Source: an uncultured Collinsella sp. (GTDB taxonomy: Bacteria; Actinomycetota; Coriobacteriia; Coriobacteriales; Coriobacteriaceae). Taken from it: a stretch of DNA of 6,858 bases. The position numbers were made by a program, and so were the translations under genes. The stretch spans positions 1-6,858 of the forward strand of contig CABSMZ010000101.1 of the NCBI GenBank assembly GCA_902478875.1, given 5' to 3'. Below are positions 1 to 6,447 of the stretch, one piece after another. Position 1 is the stretch's first letter, and every line of letters starts with the position of its first letter. The notes beneath the pieces were generated by a model. That model had not been told where the DNA came from. It worked only from the letters and a program-made list of their open reading frames with translations, and did no database searches.

Positions 1-49
1 ACGAGATCTAGTACGGTCTCGTGGGCTCGGAGATGTGTATAAGAGACAG
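1..49. other. Nextera adapter read-through (assembly artefact)
   Basis: Bases 1-7 (ACGAGAT) match the end of the Illumina P7 tail. Bases 8-15 (CTAGTACG) are an 8-base i7 index that I recognise as a standard Nextera one. Bases 16-30 (GTCTCGTGGGCTCGG) are the Nextera read-2 adapter and bases 31-49 (AGATGTGTATAAGAGACAG) are the Tn5 mosaic end. Genomic sequence therefore begins at base 50. Translations through this stretch give the well-known artefact peptides MYKRQ and SLIHISEPTRPY, so any open frame entering it is chimeric. Confidence 0.98.
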
Positions 50-65
50 ACGCGAGGCATCCCCG

Positions 66-103
66 GAAAAGCTGGCGCGGGCACGCCGATGGCATGCCCG
101 CGC
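66..103 (-). terminator. Rho-independent terminator of the DUF2958 unit
   Basis: The arms at 75-87 and 91-103 form a 13-bp stem on the minus-strand RNA (12 Watson-Crick pairs and one U-G wobble) closed by a 3-base loop (88-90). A short U run follows after three bases (bases 67-70 read AAAA on the plus strand). It lies just past the stop codon of the 97-residue ORF, as expected for the end of this transcript. The U tract is short, so termination strength is uncertain. Confidence 0.7.
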
Positions 104-117
104 TCTCTGTGTGCGCT

Positions 118-411
118 TCACTCCTCTCCCGCAACGTGCACGGTCCGGCCGCTCTCGCAGTCGATGCTCTCCACGTCGCTGAATCCGATGCGGACGGCAG
201 CCCATCCGCCCCCATCCTCCACCAGAGCGTCGGCCTCGTCGCGCGCGCACGAGACGAGTCGCCCGAGTTCGGGCGACCCCTCCGGAGCGGCACCCATCTC
301 GAACGCCCCGCCCTCGCCGCCCGACTCAAACTCGACGACGACAGTCAGCCCGACGGCTCCGCCCGGGGACTTGCCGAATCTGCCCACAGCGCCAAACTCG
401 TCCATCTCCAT
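118..411 (-). CDS. Unrecognised acidic 97-residue protein
   Basis: I do not recognise this protein. It is 97 residues, rich in Gly, Glu and Asp, with no obvious signal peptide, membrane segment or catalytic motif. A segment near residues 20-28 (GLTVVVEFE) looks like a beta strand and the middle is glycine/alanine rich. Evidence for a gene is contextual: the ATG at 409-411 has a strong ribosome site (GGGGGAGG, about 7 bases upstream) that overlaps the stop codon of the DUF2958 gene, which ends only 4 bases upstream. The two are probably translationally coupled. A terminator-like hairpin follows the TGA stop. A second Met at residue 3 is a poorer start by spacing. It may be an accessory protein of the same mobile element as its neighbour, which is inference only. 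The opposite strand is also open here (94-429), a GC-driven shadow without a comparable ribosome site. Confidence 0.6.
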   Translation of the reverse strand: MEMDEFGAVGRFGKSPGGAVGLTVVVEFESGGEGGAFEMGAAPEGSPELGRLVSCARDEADALVEDGGGWAAVRIGFSDVESIDCESGRTVHVAGEE

Positions 412-415
412 GGAA

Positions 416-715
416 CTACCTCCCCCTGACGGCGCTGAGCGGCTTCGGCTCGAAGTGCTCGTCGCGTTCGATAGCGGCGAACCCCATTTGGCGGTTCAGC
501 TCCTCCATCTCCTTGATGCTGAAGTAGCCGAGCTCGTCGTCATAGCCCTCAACGAGGCCGAACGCCTCATCCGTCCCATCGAACTCGAGCAGCCACCAGT
601 CCCATCCGTTCACGCACGAGAAGTAGTGGACGTATACCGTGGGGTCTTCCACACCGTCTTGCTCATAGAGCCTCGGTAGCTCCTCCGCAATCACCCTCGT
701 CATCAGCTGCTGCAT
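416..715 (-). CDS. DUF2958 domain protein
   Basis: This 99-residue protein matches my memory of the DUF2958 family over nearly its whole length, including family-like motifs: LPRLY (13-17), DPTVYVHYF (24-32), WDWWLLEFDG (38-47), FGLVEG (52-57), ELGYFS (61-66) and IERDEHFEPKPLS (82-94). The function of the family is unknown. Members are commonly found on plasmids and integrative conjugative elements, so the gene marks the neighbourhood as accessory DNA. The open frame runs back to 982, but the start at 713-715 is preferred: it has GGAGG five bases upstream and the similarity begins just after it, while the upstream part would encode an Arg/Pro/Gly-rich translation of the structured non-coding element. 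The stop is TAG, with the ribosome site of the next gene overlapping it. The protein is probably cytosolic; no signal peptide or membrane segment is seen. Confidence 0.88.
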   Translation of the reverse strand: MQQLMTRVIAEELPRLYEQDGVEDPTVYVHYFSCVNGWDWWLLEFDGTDEAFGLVEGYDDELGYFSIKEMEELNRQMGFAAIERDEHFEPKPLSAVRGR

Positions 716-1009
716 GTCTTCCTCCGTTCCGGGCACCCTGCCCTCAACATCTCGCCCCTGCGGGCAAAGCCGAATGGCGACGCCGCGCGTCGTCGTCGGC
801 TTTGCTCCCTGCAAAGCCGCACCGGAGCGAAGACGGGTCAAGGGAGGTCCATGACGACCTCCACCAACCGGAGCGGAGCGGAGGTTTGTGCGGGGTCTCA
901 TGGGCCCCCTTGACGCGACGTAGCGGAGGTGCCACCCGCGTAACGGATACGAGCTCATGACCGGCGAATGCCACCGAAACACTGGAAATCATGGGTCAAG
1001 ACTGAAGAG
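716..1009 (-). other. Structured non-coding leader upstream of the DUF2958 gene
   Basis: No gene is supported between the res hairpin and the DUF2958 start. The stretch is dense in inverted and direct repeats. Inverted pairs: 797-805 with 811-819 (9 bp, loop 5); 843-849 with 856-862 (7 bp, loop 6); 837-844 with 907-914 (8 bp, enclosing the previous hairpin). Direct repeats: ACCGGAGCG at 821-829 and 867-875; AGCGGAGGT at 877-885 and 922-930; GCAAAGCCG at 764-772 and 811-819. It may be an RNA leader or regulatory element, or a DNA site belonging to a mobile element. I have a faint memory of similar sequence in gut-bacterial conjugative elements but cannot verify it. No convincing promoter was located, though one is needed if the hairpin at 1010-1038 terminates the upstream operon. 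Confidence 0.5.
764..819 (-). repeat. Three-part repeat able to form alternative hairpins
   Basis: The 9-mer GCAAAGCCG occurs at 764-772 and 811-819, and its exact complement CGGCTTTGC at 797-805. On the minus-strand RNA the middle copy can pair with either the upstream copy (loop of 5) or the downstream copy (loop of 24), but not both. This resembles attenuator or anti-terminator layouts and ends about 50 bases before the DUF2958 start. No U run follows either stem, so a transcription attenuator is not demonstrated. Confidence 0.45.
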
Positions 1010-1038
1010 AGGCGGCCGCCCCTAACGGACGGCCGCCT
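1010..1038 (-). terminator. GC-rich hairpin after res, putative terminator
   Basis: Bases 1010-1018 (AGGCGGCCG) pair exactly with 1030-1038 (CGGCCGCCT), leaving an 11-base loop. The hairpin lies about 70 bases past the res stop codon. On the minus strand the following bases are pyrimidine rich (CTCTTCAGTCTT) but there is no clean U run, so termination is likely rather than certain. The near-symmetry would allow some function on the plus strand as well. Confidence 0.5.
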
Positions 1039-1105
1039 TAGTGAGCCTTGCTAATTCGGTTCTGGTATATGATCCGAGACGCCCGCCGGGCAAATCCCGA
1101 CGATA

Positions 1106-4015
1106 CTAGTGATAGTCGTTTGCGAAGGAGCCGTAGAAGAGCGCCTTACAGTCGACTTCGCTATAGGACATGATGGCATCCTGGACATCGGGGCGTAGGA
1201 GGTTGAGCACCTTGTACTCATCGTTTCCCATATCCCCCACAAAGAGCACCTGTTTGAAGACATCAGGGTACTCGCGCAAGTAGGTCACGTAACCTCTGAG
1301 CTTTGCCAGCGTGTCACCGAGGAACTCGCCATGCGGGTCGACGATGGACGGCCTGATGACACCCTCAGCATCCTTCACGAAGAAGAGGAAGTCTGGATGC
1401 AGGGCCTTGCGCCCCACCGAAGACATGTACGGGATCGAAAACGCCTTGGCAGACATGCTGCCCGACGGATTGCGATAGAAGGCAACCGTGCGATTCTTTG
1501 CTAATTCGTTCCTAACGATATAGTCTTCCGCCGGGTTCAAGTCGAGCGGGCAGAGGCCGTCCTCTTTCTGCACGATATGGCACGGATACTTAGCGAAGTC
1601 GTCCGACGTGCTGGTAGACGTGGGCCACTCTATCTTTGTGAGACGCTTGCCCTCGGTTTCACGGGCCAGCTCGTCGTAGCGTTGCTTTGCCACGTCGTTA
1701 AGGTAGTCATAATCGCCAGATCCATCGACCTTATCGAAGTATTCCTTTCGGCATTGAGCCGCCCAGCCCTCGAGCGCATCAACGATGGCCTGCGTGCGCA
1801 CCGCTGCGGCAAGGCGCAGGTCGCACTCGGGCCGCCCAAGCTCCTTGAAGTTGGCGCGACGATACTCATTCGCAAACTCCTTAGTGAAATGCATGTCGGC
1901 GTCGCGGGCGGCCTTTCTGAGGCCCTCGGCGTCCGTGCGGGCCTCCTCCTGCTCCTGGTCCTCGGTCTCGTTGAGCTTGTCGAGCGTGATCTTGACGGTC
2001 TCGGCAACCTCTACGTCGTGTTTGGCTTCGCGGTACTCGTCCTCGTTAGCAACGATGTATCCCTTGAGCTTCTGGACGAACTGTTTTTTCACGTCGGCCG
2101 CGGCATTGACATCGAGGCCAGTCTCGACAAGCAGAGTCGCCGTCTTAACCAGGCTCTGGAATTCGTTCCTGGCCTTTTTCGGAATGCGCTGCACGGGGAT
2201 GGAATCGAAGGCTGTGCGGATGCCCTGCCACTCCTGATGCGTGAAAGACTGCTCGCGCTTGGTGGGCGGCTTGGGCTTTGCCATGGGCACGGGTATTACG
2301 ACCGAGACGGGCTGGGTCGGCTCGGTCTGTGCGGAACTTGGCTCAGGTGTCGCAGGTTGCTGCGGGGCAGACGCTGCAACGTAGTTGCCCGTTGCGGGCT
2401 GAGGCGCCAGCTCCGCTTCTGGCGCCGGGACGTCGACGGGCCTGACCGCCGAGGCAAGCGAGGGCTGCGCTCCCTGCATGTCCAACGGCTCCTGAATCGC
2501 GATGCCGGCAAGCGGCGCCTGGTAGCCGGGTTGTGCCTGCCGCGCCGCCTCGATGGCTTTCTCGTTCTCCTCGTACGCCTTGAGCTCCTGTTGGTAGTCG
2601 GCTTCGGACTTGGGCGCAGCCGCCGTGATAGTCACGGGGTTGAGAACGATGTTCTGCTTGCCGATGGAGCTCTCGCCCATGTCGTCCTTGCGGCCCATGA
2701 GGTAGTCGACCACGTCCTGAGTGCTCTCGGGATTGAACTGGGGCAGGTAGCAGGCGACGGAGTTCAAAAGATCATCGGATTCGATGCGCCGCGCAAGTGG
2801 AGTGCGTACCATACGTCCCACGAGCTGTGCGATATAGGTCGAGTCCGAACGCCTGCGCTGCGAGAAGATGACCTCCGCTCGCGGGCAGTCCCATCCGTTG
2901 GAGACAGCCTCCTTGGCGAAGAGCACGCGAATGCGCGAGGTGTCCTGAACGAACTCGGGTTCGACATAGGGAATAAGGTATTTTCCCGCCGCGATGTCCT
3001 TATGCTCGCCAAAGACGTTGGCGAACGACATCGCCTCGGAAAGGCCGGGGACCAGGCCCGTGATCTGGTCGCACATCTCAGCCAGGGCCGAGTTGCTCAC
3101 GTTGTCCGCCGCTTGGATGAGCAGCAGCGGGTTGACGGGGCTCTCGCCCTCACGGGCACAGTACTCGTCCCACTCGCTGCAGGAGAGGGCGTAGCGTTCA
3201 CATGCCATGGTAAGGTACTGATGCTCGACGGGGTCATCCTTCTCTGGCACGCGCAGCTCGATAATGTCCTTGAGCAGGCCCGATTCCTGAACCTCGCGAG
3301 GGGTCACAGCGACCTTTGGCATACGCACGCGATCGGCGCGCTGGTCCATGGCCGCCTCGAACCTCTGCGGCGTGGCAGAGACCCCAACGACGATGGGCAT
3401 CGCTGCACGGCCGTCGAGCCCATCAATGAGGCTGGCGTAGATCGTCGCGGTGCCGCGCTCGCTCGAGGCATTGGCCCCCAGACCGCGATGGGCCTCGTCT
3501 ATGAACAGATAGAGGTTACGCTCCGGATCCCTGATGGTGCGGTCAAGGATGTCCCAGAACACGCGGCCGGAGTTGGCCTCACTACCCTTGGTGAGCAGGC
3601 CGTTCTTACCGAGTAGGTCCTTGCTGAGGAAATAGACGTGGCACGGCTCGAGAATGTCGTGCGCGGCTCCGAAGTCGTTGGTAATTGTGACCAGGTGGCG
3701 CCTGTCAAGGATACTGTCTGCCAGCTTGTCCGCCACGTTTGAGAAACGCACGCTCGTCTGCTCGTTCAGGCTCGGGGAATCCGAGAGCCAAAGAACGACG
3801 GCATTCTCGTCGGGCATGAGGCTCAGATCGTCGTCTCCGAAGAAGAGCGCTTCGATCGTCGCTGCGCACATGACCGTTTTGCCCGACCCCGTGGGGGATG
3901 CGAGGCATATCGAGGACAGCTCACCGTCCTGCTCGTAGCGTCGGCACATCGACTGCAACTTGTTCGCCAGGGTCGCGACCGCACCGGCTTGGAAATCCTT
4001 AAGTTCGACTCTCAT
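1106..4015 (-). CDS. res: Type III-like restriction subunit Res (helicase plus nuclease-like domain)
   Basis: This 969-residue protein is an SF2 helicase of the type III restriction (Res) kind. The helicase core carries Walker A SPTGSGKT (40-47), Walker B/motif II DEAH (173-176), motif III GVSATP (211-216), a motif V-like stretch AKEAVSNGWDCPRAEV (367-382) and motif VI QLVGRMVRTP (397-406). A low-complexity Pro/Ala/Gln linker (about 495-585) and a charged helical region (about 640-790) follow. The C-terminus holds a PD-(D/E)xK-like site: HPDFLFF (873-879), then IVDPHG (891-896), where His895 takes the place of the usual Lys. Type III Res subunits act only in complex with Mod, cleaving DNA after ATP-driven communication between sites. 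The ATG at 4013-4015 is chosen: it follows the mod stop by 2 bases, GAGG lies 6 bases before it, and domain similarity starts at once (MRVELKDFQAGAV). The frame opens 46 codons further upstream, inside mod, but that part is spurious. Confidence 0.9.
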   Translation of the reverse strand: MRVELKDFQAGAVATLANKLQSMCRRYEQDGELSSICLASPTGSGKTVMCAATIEALFFGDDDLSLMPDENAVVLWLSDSPSLNEQTSVRFSNVADKLADSILDRRHLVTITNDFGAAHDILEPCHVYFLSKDLLGKNGLLTKGSEANSGRVFWDILDRTIRDPERNLYLFIDEAHRGLGANASSERGTATIYASLIDGLDGRAAMPIVVGVSATPQRFEAAMDQRADRVRMPKVAVTPREVQESGLLKDIIELRVPEKDDPVEHQYLTMACERYALSCSEWDEYCAREGESPVNPLLLIQAADNVSNSALAEMCDQITGLVPGLSEAMSFANVFGEHKDIAAGKYLIPYVEPEFVQDTSRIRVLFAKEAVSNGWDCPRAEVIFSQRRRSDSTYIAQLVGRMVRTPLARRIESDDLLNSVACYLPQFNPESTQDVVDYLMGRKDDMGESSIGKQNIVLNPVTITAAAPKSEADYQQELKAYEENEKAIEAARQAQPGYQAPLAGIAIQEPLDMQGAQPSLASAVRPVDVPAPEAELAPQPATGNYVAASAPQQPATPEPSSAQTEPTQPVSVVIPVPMAKPKPPTKREQSFTHQEWQGIRTAFDSIPVQRIPKKARNEFQSLVKTATLLVETGLDVNAAADVKKQFVQKLKGYIVANEDEYREAKHDVEVAETVKITLDKLNETEDQEQEEARTDAEGLRKAARDADMHFTKEFANEYRRANFKELGRPECDLRLAAAVRTQAIVDALEGWAAQCRKEYFDKVDGSGDYDYLNDVAKQRYDELARETEGKRLTKIEWPTSTSTSDDFAKYPCHIVQKEDGLCPLDLNPAEDYIVRNELAKNRTVAFYRNPSGSMSAKAFSIPYMSSVGRKALHPDFLFFVKDAEGVIRPSIVDPHGEFLGDTLAKLRGYVTYLREYPDVFKQVLFVGDMGNDEYKVLNLLRPDVQDAIMSYSEVDCKALFYGSFANDYH

Positions 4016-4017
4016 GT

Positions 4018-6033
4018 TTACCTCACCGCATCCTCGGCGGCAATCTTGAACGATTGCAGGTAGTTCTCGTACAGGCGGACGACGTCGAGCCCAGGCAGTT
4101 GTGCCTTGACGGAGGCGTATCGAGCCGTGTCGTCCGTGATCACATAGGCGCACCCTATGCTGGCATTCTGCTTGACGGCGTCTATGAAAGCGCCGACCGA
4201 AGCAAAGTCGAAGAGGACGGCGTAGGCGTCGGCCATGGCAAAGCCCGGCTGCTCGTGCTTGATGATGCTGCCACGCGAACCAGCGCGCAGCCAGAGCAGG
4301 GGCGCGATCTCCTCGAAGGCCACGCCCAGCTCGACGGCGTCTGGGTCTTCGTAGGTGAGGTCAAAGAAGACGGCGTTTTCCTCGAAGCCGTCAGCCATGG
4401 GGAACTCGTCGGTGAACTTGTAGTCACCCTTGATGGAATCGCCCTCGGGCGTCTTGCCCGTGATGGCCGCCGTGACGCGAGGTTTGGTAACGTACTGGCA
4501 GATGCCCAGTGCCTCCCATTCGGGGTCGCCCTGGCGAAGACCGCGCTTGGTGAGCTTTTTGGATTCGTCCTCGGAGACCTCGTTATTCGTTATGCTGATG
4601 GAGCGCCTGCGCCCGCCGTCCTGATGGTTCAAGCGCATGACGGCATGTGCCGTGGTGCCCGATCCTGAGAAGAAATCGACTACAAGGGCGTCGGGCTTGT
4701 CGGCAACAACGGAAGCGATTGAGAGCTCGGTCGCATAAAGGGACTTTGGAAATGTGAAGCGCCTATCGCCGATGAACTTTTTGATATATCGGCTCCCGTA
4801 TTCACCGGCAGAGAACTGCGTGCCACTCCAAACAGTTGTTGGAATGGCAGAGCGCTCTCCCTGCTCTTCGAGAAGCAAGGACCCGTCCTCAGCCTTGCCG
4901 ATGAGTTTAATTTCTCCATTCTTGAGACGCTCCTCTTGGGAATCTCCTAGGTAAAGTAGGGAGTACCGATCACTCTTTTTGTTGTACTCACCTACTTTTG
5001 CGCACCCGCGATCAAGCTTGGCCTGTAGAGCATTCTGGGAGATCCTCCAAGTCGCCTCTCGGCCATCGGTCCTAATAGGCCAAACTGCCCTGAGATCCGT
5101 TTTTGTCGGTATCTTTGTCCAGTCTTGTTCAAGGGGGAGAGAAGCGCCGAGTTCCTTAATGGTCGCGGTCTCCTCATCGATATAGATGGGATAGAAGAGG
5201 TTCGGCCTTGCGGTGCGAGCGGCATTGGGACCGCCCCTCAGCAGCCACTCCCAACGTACTTTACGTTGGGAGCGGCTGCTCGACGCGTCATCAGCCACTC
5301 TTTCCTCAAGTTCTCCGAACTCAACGGAATAGAGTCTGCGGTCCACTTGGCACGGCGCGGCGGTGCCAAAAAAGCAAAAGACAGCGTACTCGTCAGCTCT
5401 CTTGAACTGGTTGCCGCGGGCGACCCCGTTCTTGTTTATGGTGATTGAAACCGTCTGGATACCGGTCGCGTTGGGAAAAACGATCTCTAAAAGAAGCTCG
5501 AGCCTTGCATACTCCTTCTCGTCGATCGTCACGATGAGTACGGAATCGTTGGGGTTGAGCAGCTGCTTGGCGAGCTTGAGGCGGCGCTCCATGAAGGCAA
5601 GCCACTTGGAGTGGCGATAGGCGTCGGAGCCGTCGACGTAATCGTTGTTGTATTTCCAGTCGCGGGCGCCAGTGTTATAGGGTGGGTCAATATATATGCA
5701 GTCCACTTTGCCTGCATAGGCAAAGGCCAAGGTTTCAAGAGCATGGTAGTTTTCGCCGTTAATGACTACTTGATAGGGCTTATCGCTAGCGCGCTCGACA
5801 CGCCCAGTCTCTTTGAGGCCAGCATAAATCGGCTGGTCATATTCAGCAACAGGCACGACATCGTCGACAGCAACGGAGCGGGGCTCACATTCGTTTTCGT
5901 CATATGAGGGCGATTGATATGGCTTTAGATCAGCAACCCCCCCCCGAACGGCATTTACCAACCATAGCAGTTGGGAGCTAGAGTCCTCTTTTTTACCACG
6001 CTCGGGAAGCACCTGTACGACATCGCCCTCCAT
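4018..6033 (-). CDS. mod: Type III-like DNA methyltransferase Mod, ORF from first available Met
   Basis: This is a beta-class amino-methyltransferase (N6-adenine, or less likely N4-cytosine), shown by motif order: catalytic motif IV DPPY at 116-119 (in YIDPPYNTGARDWKYNNDYV), a long target-recognition region (about 190-440), then the AdoMet-binding motif DFFSGSG at 453-459. A C-terminal region (about 515-671) is shared, as I recall it, with actinobacterial Mod-like proteins. With Res it should form a Mod-Res complex in which Mod gives sequence specificity. The interval given is the uninterrupted ORF of 671 codons. The natural gene very probably begins at 6201: the 56 codons before this Met encode the expected N-terminal domain but contain an amber codon. 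The Met at 6033 has no ribosome site, so expression from it should be poor. The gene also holds a G9 tract (5937-5945) and a 19-bp hairpin (5240-5280). Confidence 0.9.
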   Translation of the reverse strand: MEGDVVQVLPERGKKEDSSSQLLWLVNAVRGGVADLKPYQSPSYDENECEPRSVAVDDVVPVAEYDQPIYAGLKETGRVERASDKPYQVVINGENYHALETLAFAYAGKVDCIYIDPPYNTGARDWKYNNDYVDGSDAYRHSKWLAFMERRLKLAKQLLNPNDSVLIVTIDEKEYARLELLLEIVFPNATGIQTVSITINKNGVARGNQFKRADEYAVFCFFGTAAPCQVDRRLYSVEFGELEERVADDASSSRSQRKVRWEWLLRGGPNAARTARPNLFYPIYIDEETATIKELGASLPLEQDWTKIPTKTDLRAVWPIRTDGREATWRISQNALQAKLDRGCAKVGEYNKKSDRYSLLYLGDSQEERLKNGEIKLIGKAEDGSLLLEEQGERSAIPTTVWSGTQFSAGEYGSRYIKKFIGDRRFTFPKSLYATELSIASVVADKPDALVVDFFSGSGTTAHAVMRLNHQDGGRRRSISITNNEVSEDESKKLTKRGLRQGDPEWEALGICQYVTKPRVTAAITGKTPEGDSIKGDYKFTDEFPMADGFEENAVFFDLTYEDPDAVELGVAFEEIAPLLWLRAGSRGSIIKHEQPGFAMADAYAVLFDFASVGAFIDAVKQNASIGCAYVITDDTARYASVKAQLPGLDVVRLYENYLQSFKIAAEDAVR
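5240..5280 (-). repeat. 19-bp near-perfect hairpin inside the mod coding region
   Basis: Bases 5240-5258 pair with 5262-5280 around a 3-base loop. The DNA has one mismatch (5247/5273), which becomes a G-U wobble in mod mRNA, so all 19 positions pair. It encodes SSRSQRKVRWEWLL (residues 252-265 from the Met at 6033), in the target-recognition region. No U run follows, so it is not a standard terminator. It may affect translation or mRNA stability, or be a quasipalindrome produced by template switching. Confidence 0.8.
5937..5945 (-). repeat. G9 homopolymer in mod, candidate phase-variation tract
   Basis: Nine consecutive C on the plus strand give G9 in the mod coding strand, read as CGG GGG GGG GTT (R-G-G-V, residues 86-89 counted from the ATG at 6201). 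Nine G is the in-frame length. With eight, the frame reads on to TTG CTG ATC TAA; with ten, to GGT TGC TGA. Either slip therefore stops translation within a few codons, before the catalytic domain. Phase-variable type III mod genes controlled by simple repeats are well established in other bacteria. Confidence 0.75.
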
Positions 6034-6201
6034 GATAGGTTTACCATAAAGGCGAAGCCGCTCCGGGCGGTTGTGTTCAAATACAAGCCCAAACTGGCGC
6101 TGCGCAGCAAAGGCGCGGATGTCGGCAGCGAGCTGACGATCGCCCAGCTTGACAGCGCGATCAACAAGGTTCTAAACGACCGCTTGCGCCGTCTGAGACA
6201 T
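6034..6201 (-). pseudogene. mod: 5' end of mod, interrupted by in-frame amber codon
   Basis: The expected start is the ATG at 6199-6201, which overlaps the RHH stop by one base (TGATG) and has GGGGGAG a few bases upstream. The frame reads MSQTAQAVV, then TAG at 6172-6174, then continues without a break: NLVDRAVKLGDRQLAADIRA, soon followed by FGLVFEHNRPERLRLYGKP, and into the main ORF. The FGLVFEHNRPE...LYGKP stretch resembles the N-terminal region of Mod-like proteins as I remember them, so it should be coding. TAG is one substitution from GAG, CAG or AAG. There is no ATG, GTG or TTG between the amber codon and the Met at 6033. It could be a nonsense mutation, a sequencing error or a suppressed stop. 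Without it the protein would be 727 residues. Confidence 0.8.
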
Positions 6202-6368
6202 CACTTCTCCCCCTTGCACTTCTCGTCAATCCATTCGCGCAGGACTTTAGCCACCGTCTTATCCTGGCGCGCGGCATAGGACTTAAGAGCCCGCTTATCC
6301 TCGCGGGTTATCGAGAGCGTGAACTTATCTAGCTCCCTTTCGGCATGAACAGCCTGATCTTCCTCCAT
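6201..6368 (-). CDS. Small ribbon-helix-helix (CopG/Arc-like) DNA-binding protein
   Basis: This 55-residue protein has an RHH layout: an acidic N-terminal tail, a strand DKFTLSIT (14-21), helix A REDKRALKSYAARQD (22-36), and helix B TVAKVLREWIDEKCK (38-52). RHH proteins bind DNA as dimers through the paired N-terminal strands and usually repress their own promoter. The ATG at 6366-6368 is preceded by GGAGGGG about 5 bases upstream. Its TGA shares one base with the mod ATG, so RHH and mod are translationally coupled. Its position at the head of a restriction-modification operon suggests a controller playing the part that helix-turn-helix C proteins play in other systems. An antitoxin-like orphan is an alternative, but no toxin is seen. 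The symmetric boxes upstream (6433-6454) are its likely operator. Function is inferred from fold and context. Confidence 0.82.
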   Translation of the reverse strand: MEEDQAVHAERELDKFTLSITREDKRALKSYAARQDKTVAKVLREWIDEKCKGEK

Positions 6369-6418
6369 GATCGCCCCTCCGAATTGACCTGTTCTACGTT
6401 CCTTAATTGACCGAAATC

Positions 6419-6447
6419 ATTTTACTTCAGAATACGTAATTACGTAA
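6419..6447 (-). promoter_or_regulatory. Putative promoter of the RHH-mod-res operon
   Basis: On the minus strand a TAAAAT -10 element (6419-6424, 5 of 6 consensus bases) lies about 50 bases before the RHH start codon. At 17-bp spacing the -35 position (6442-6447, TTACGT) matches consensus poorly and falls inside the TACGTA palindrome. A weak -35 under an operator would fit a repressed promoter. This is a sequence-only call. Confidence 0.45.

Noticed and set aside
8..250. Minus-strand open frame ending in the adapter
   Set aside because: Its tail SLIHISEPTRPY is adapter translation, and the rest is an Arg-rich frame overlapping the 97-residue gene.
35..679. Plus-strand open frame of 214 codons over the left end
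   Set aside because: It starts inside the adapter (MYKRQ), is antisense to two genes with good ribosome sites, and has low-complexity Ser/Pro-rich content.
716..982. 89-codon upstream extension of the DUF2958 frame
   Set aside because: The family similarity begins just after the Met at 715, which has a strong GGAGG; the extension only translates the repeats.
744..992. 82-codon minus-strand frame across the structured element
   Set aside because: It has no ribosome site and its Arg/Ser/Trp-rich translation follows directly from the inverted and direct repeats, so non-coding is more likely.
1577..3616. 679-codon open frame on the plus strand, antisense to res
   Set aside because: It is Leu/Arg/Gly-rich with no recognisable domain, lies wholly within a well-supported helicase gene, and is typical of antisense frames of GC-rich genes.
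4016..4153. 46-codon upstream extension of res inside mod
   Set aside because: Arg-rich and unlike a helicase N-terminus; the ATG at 4015 has a ribosome site and ideal spacing after the mod stop.
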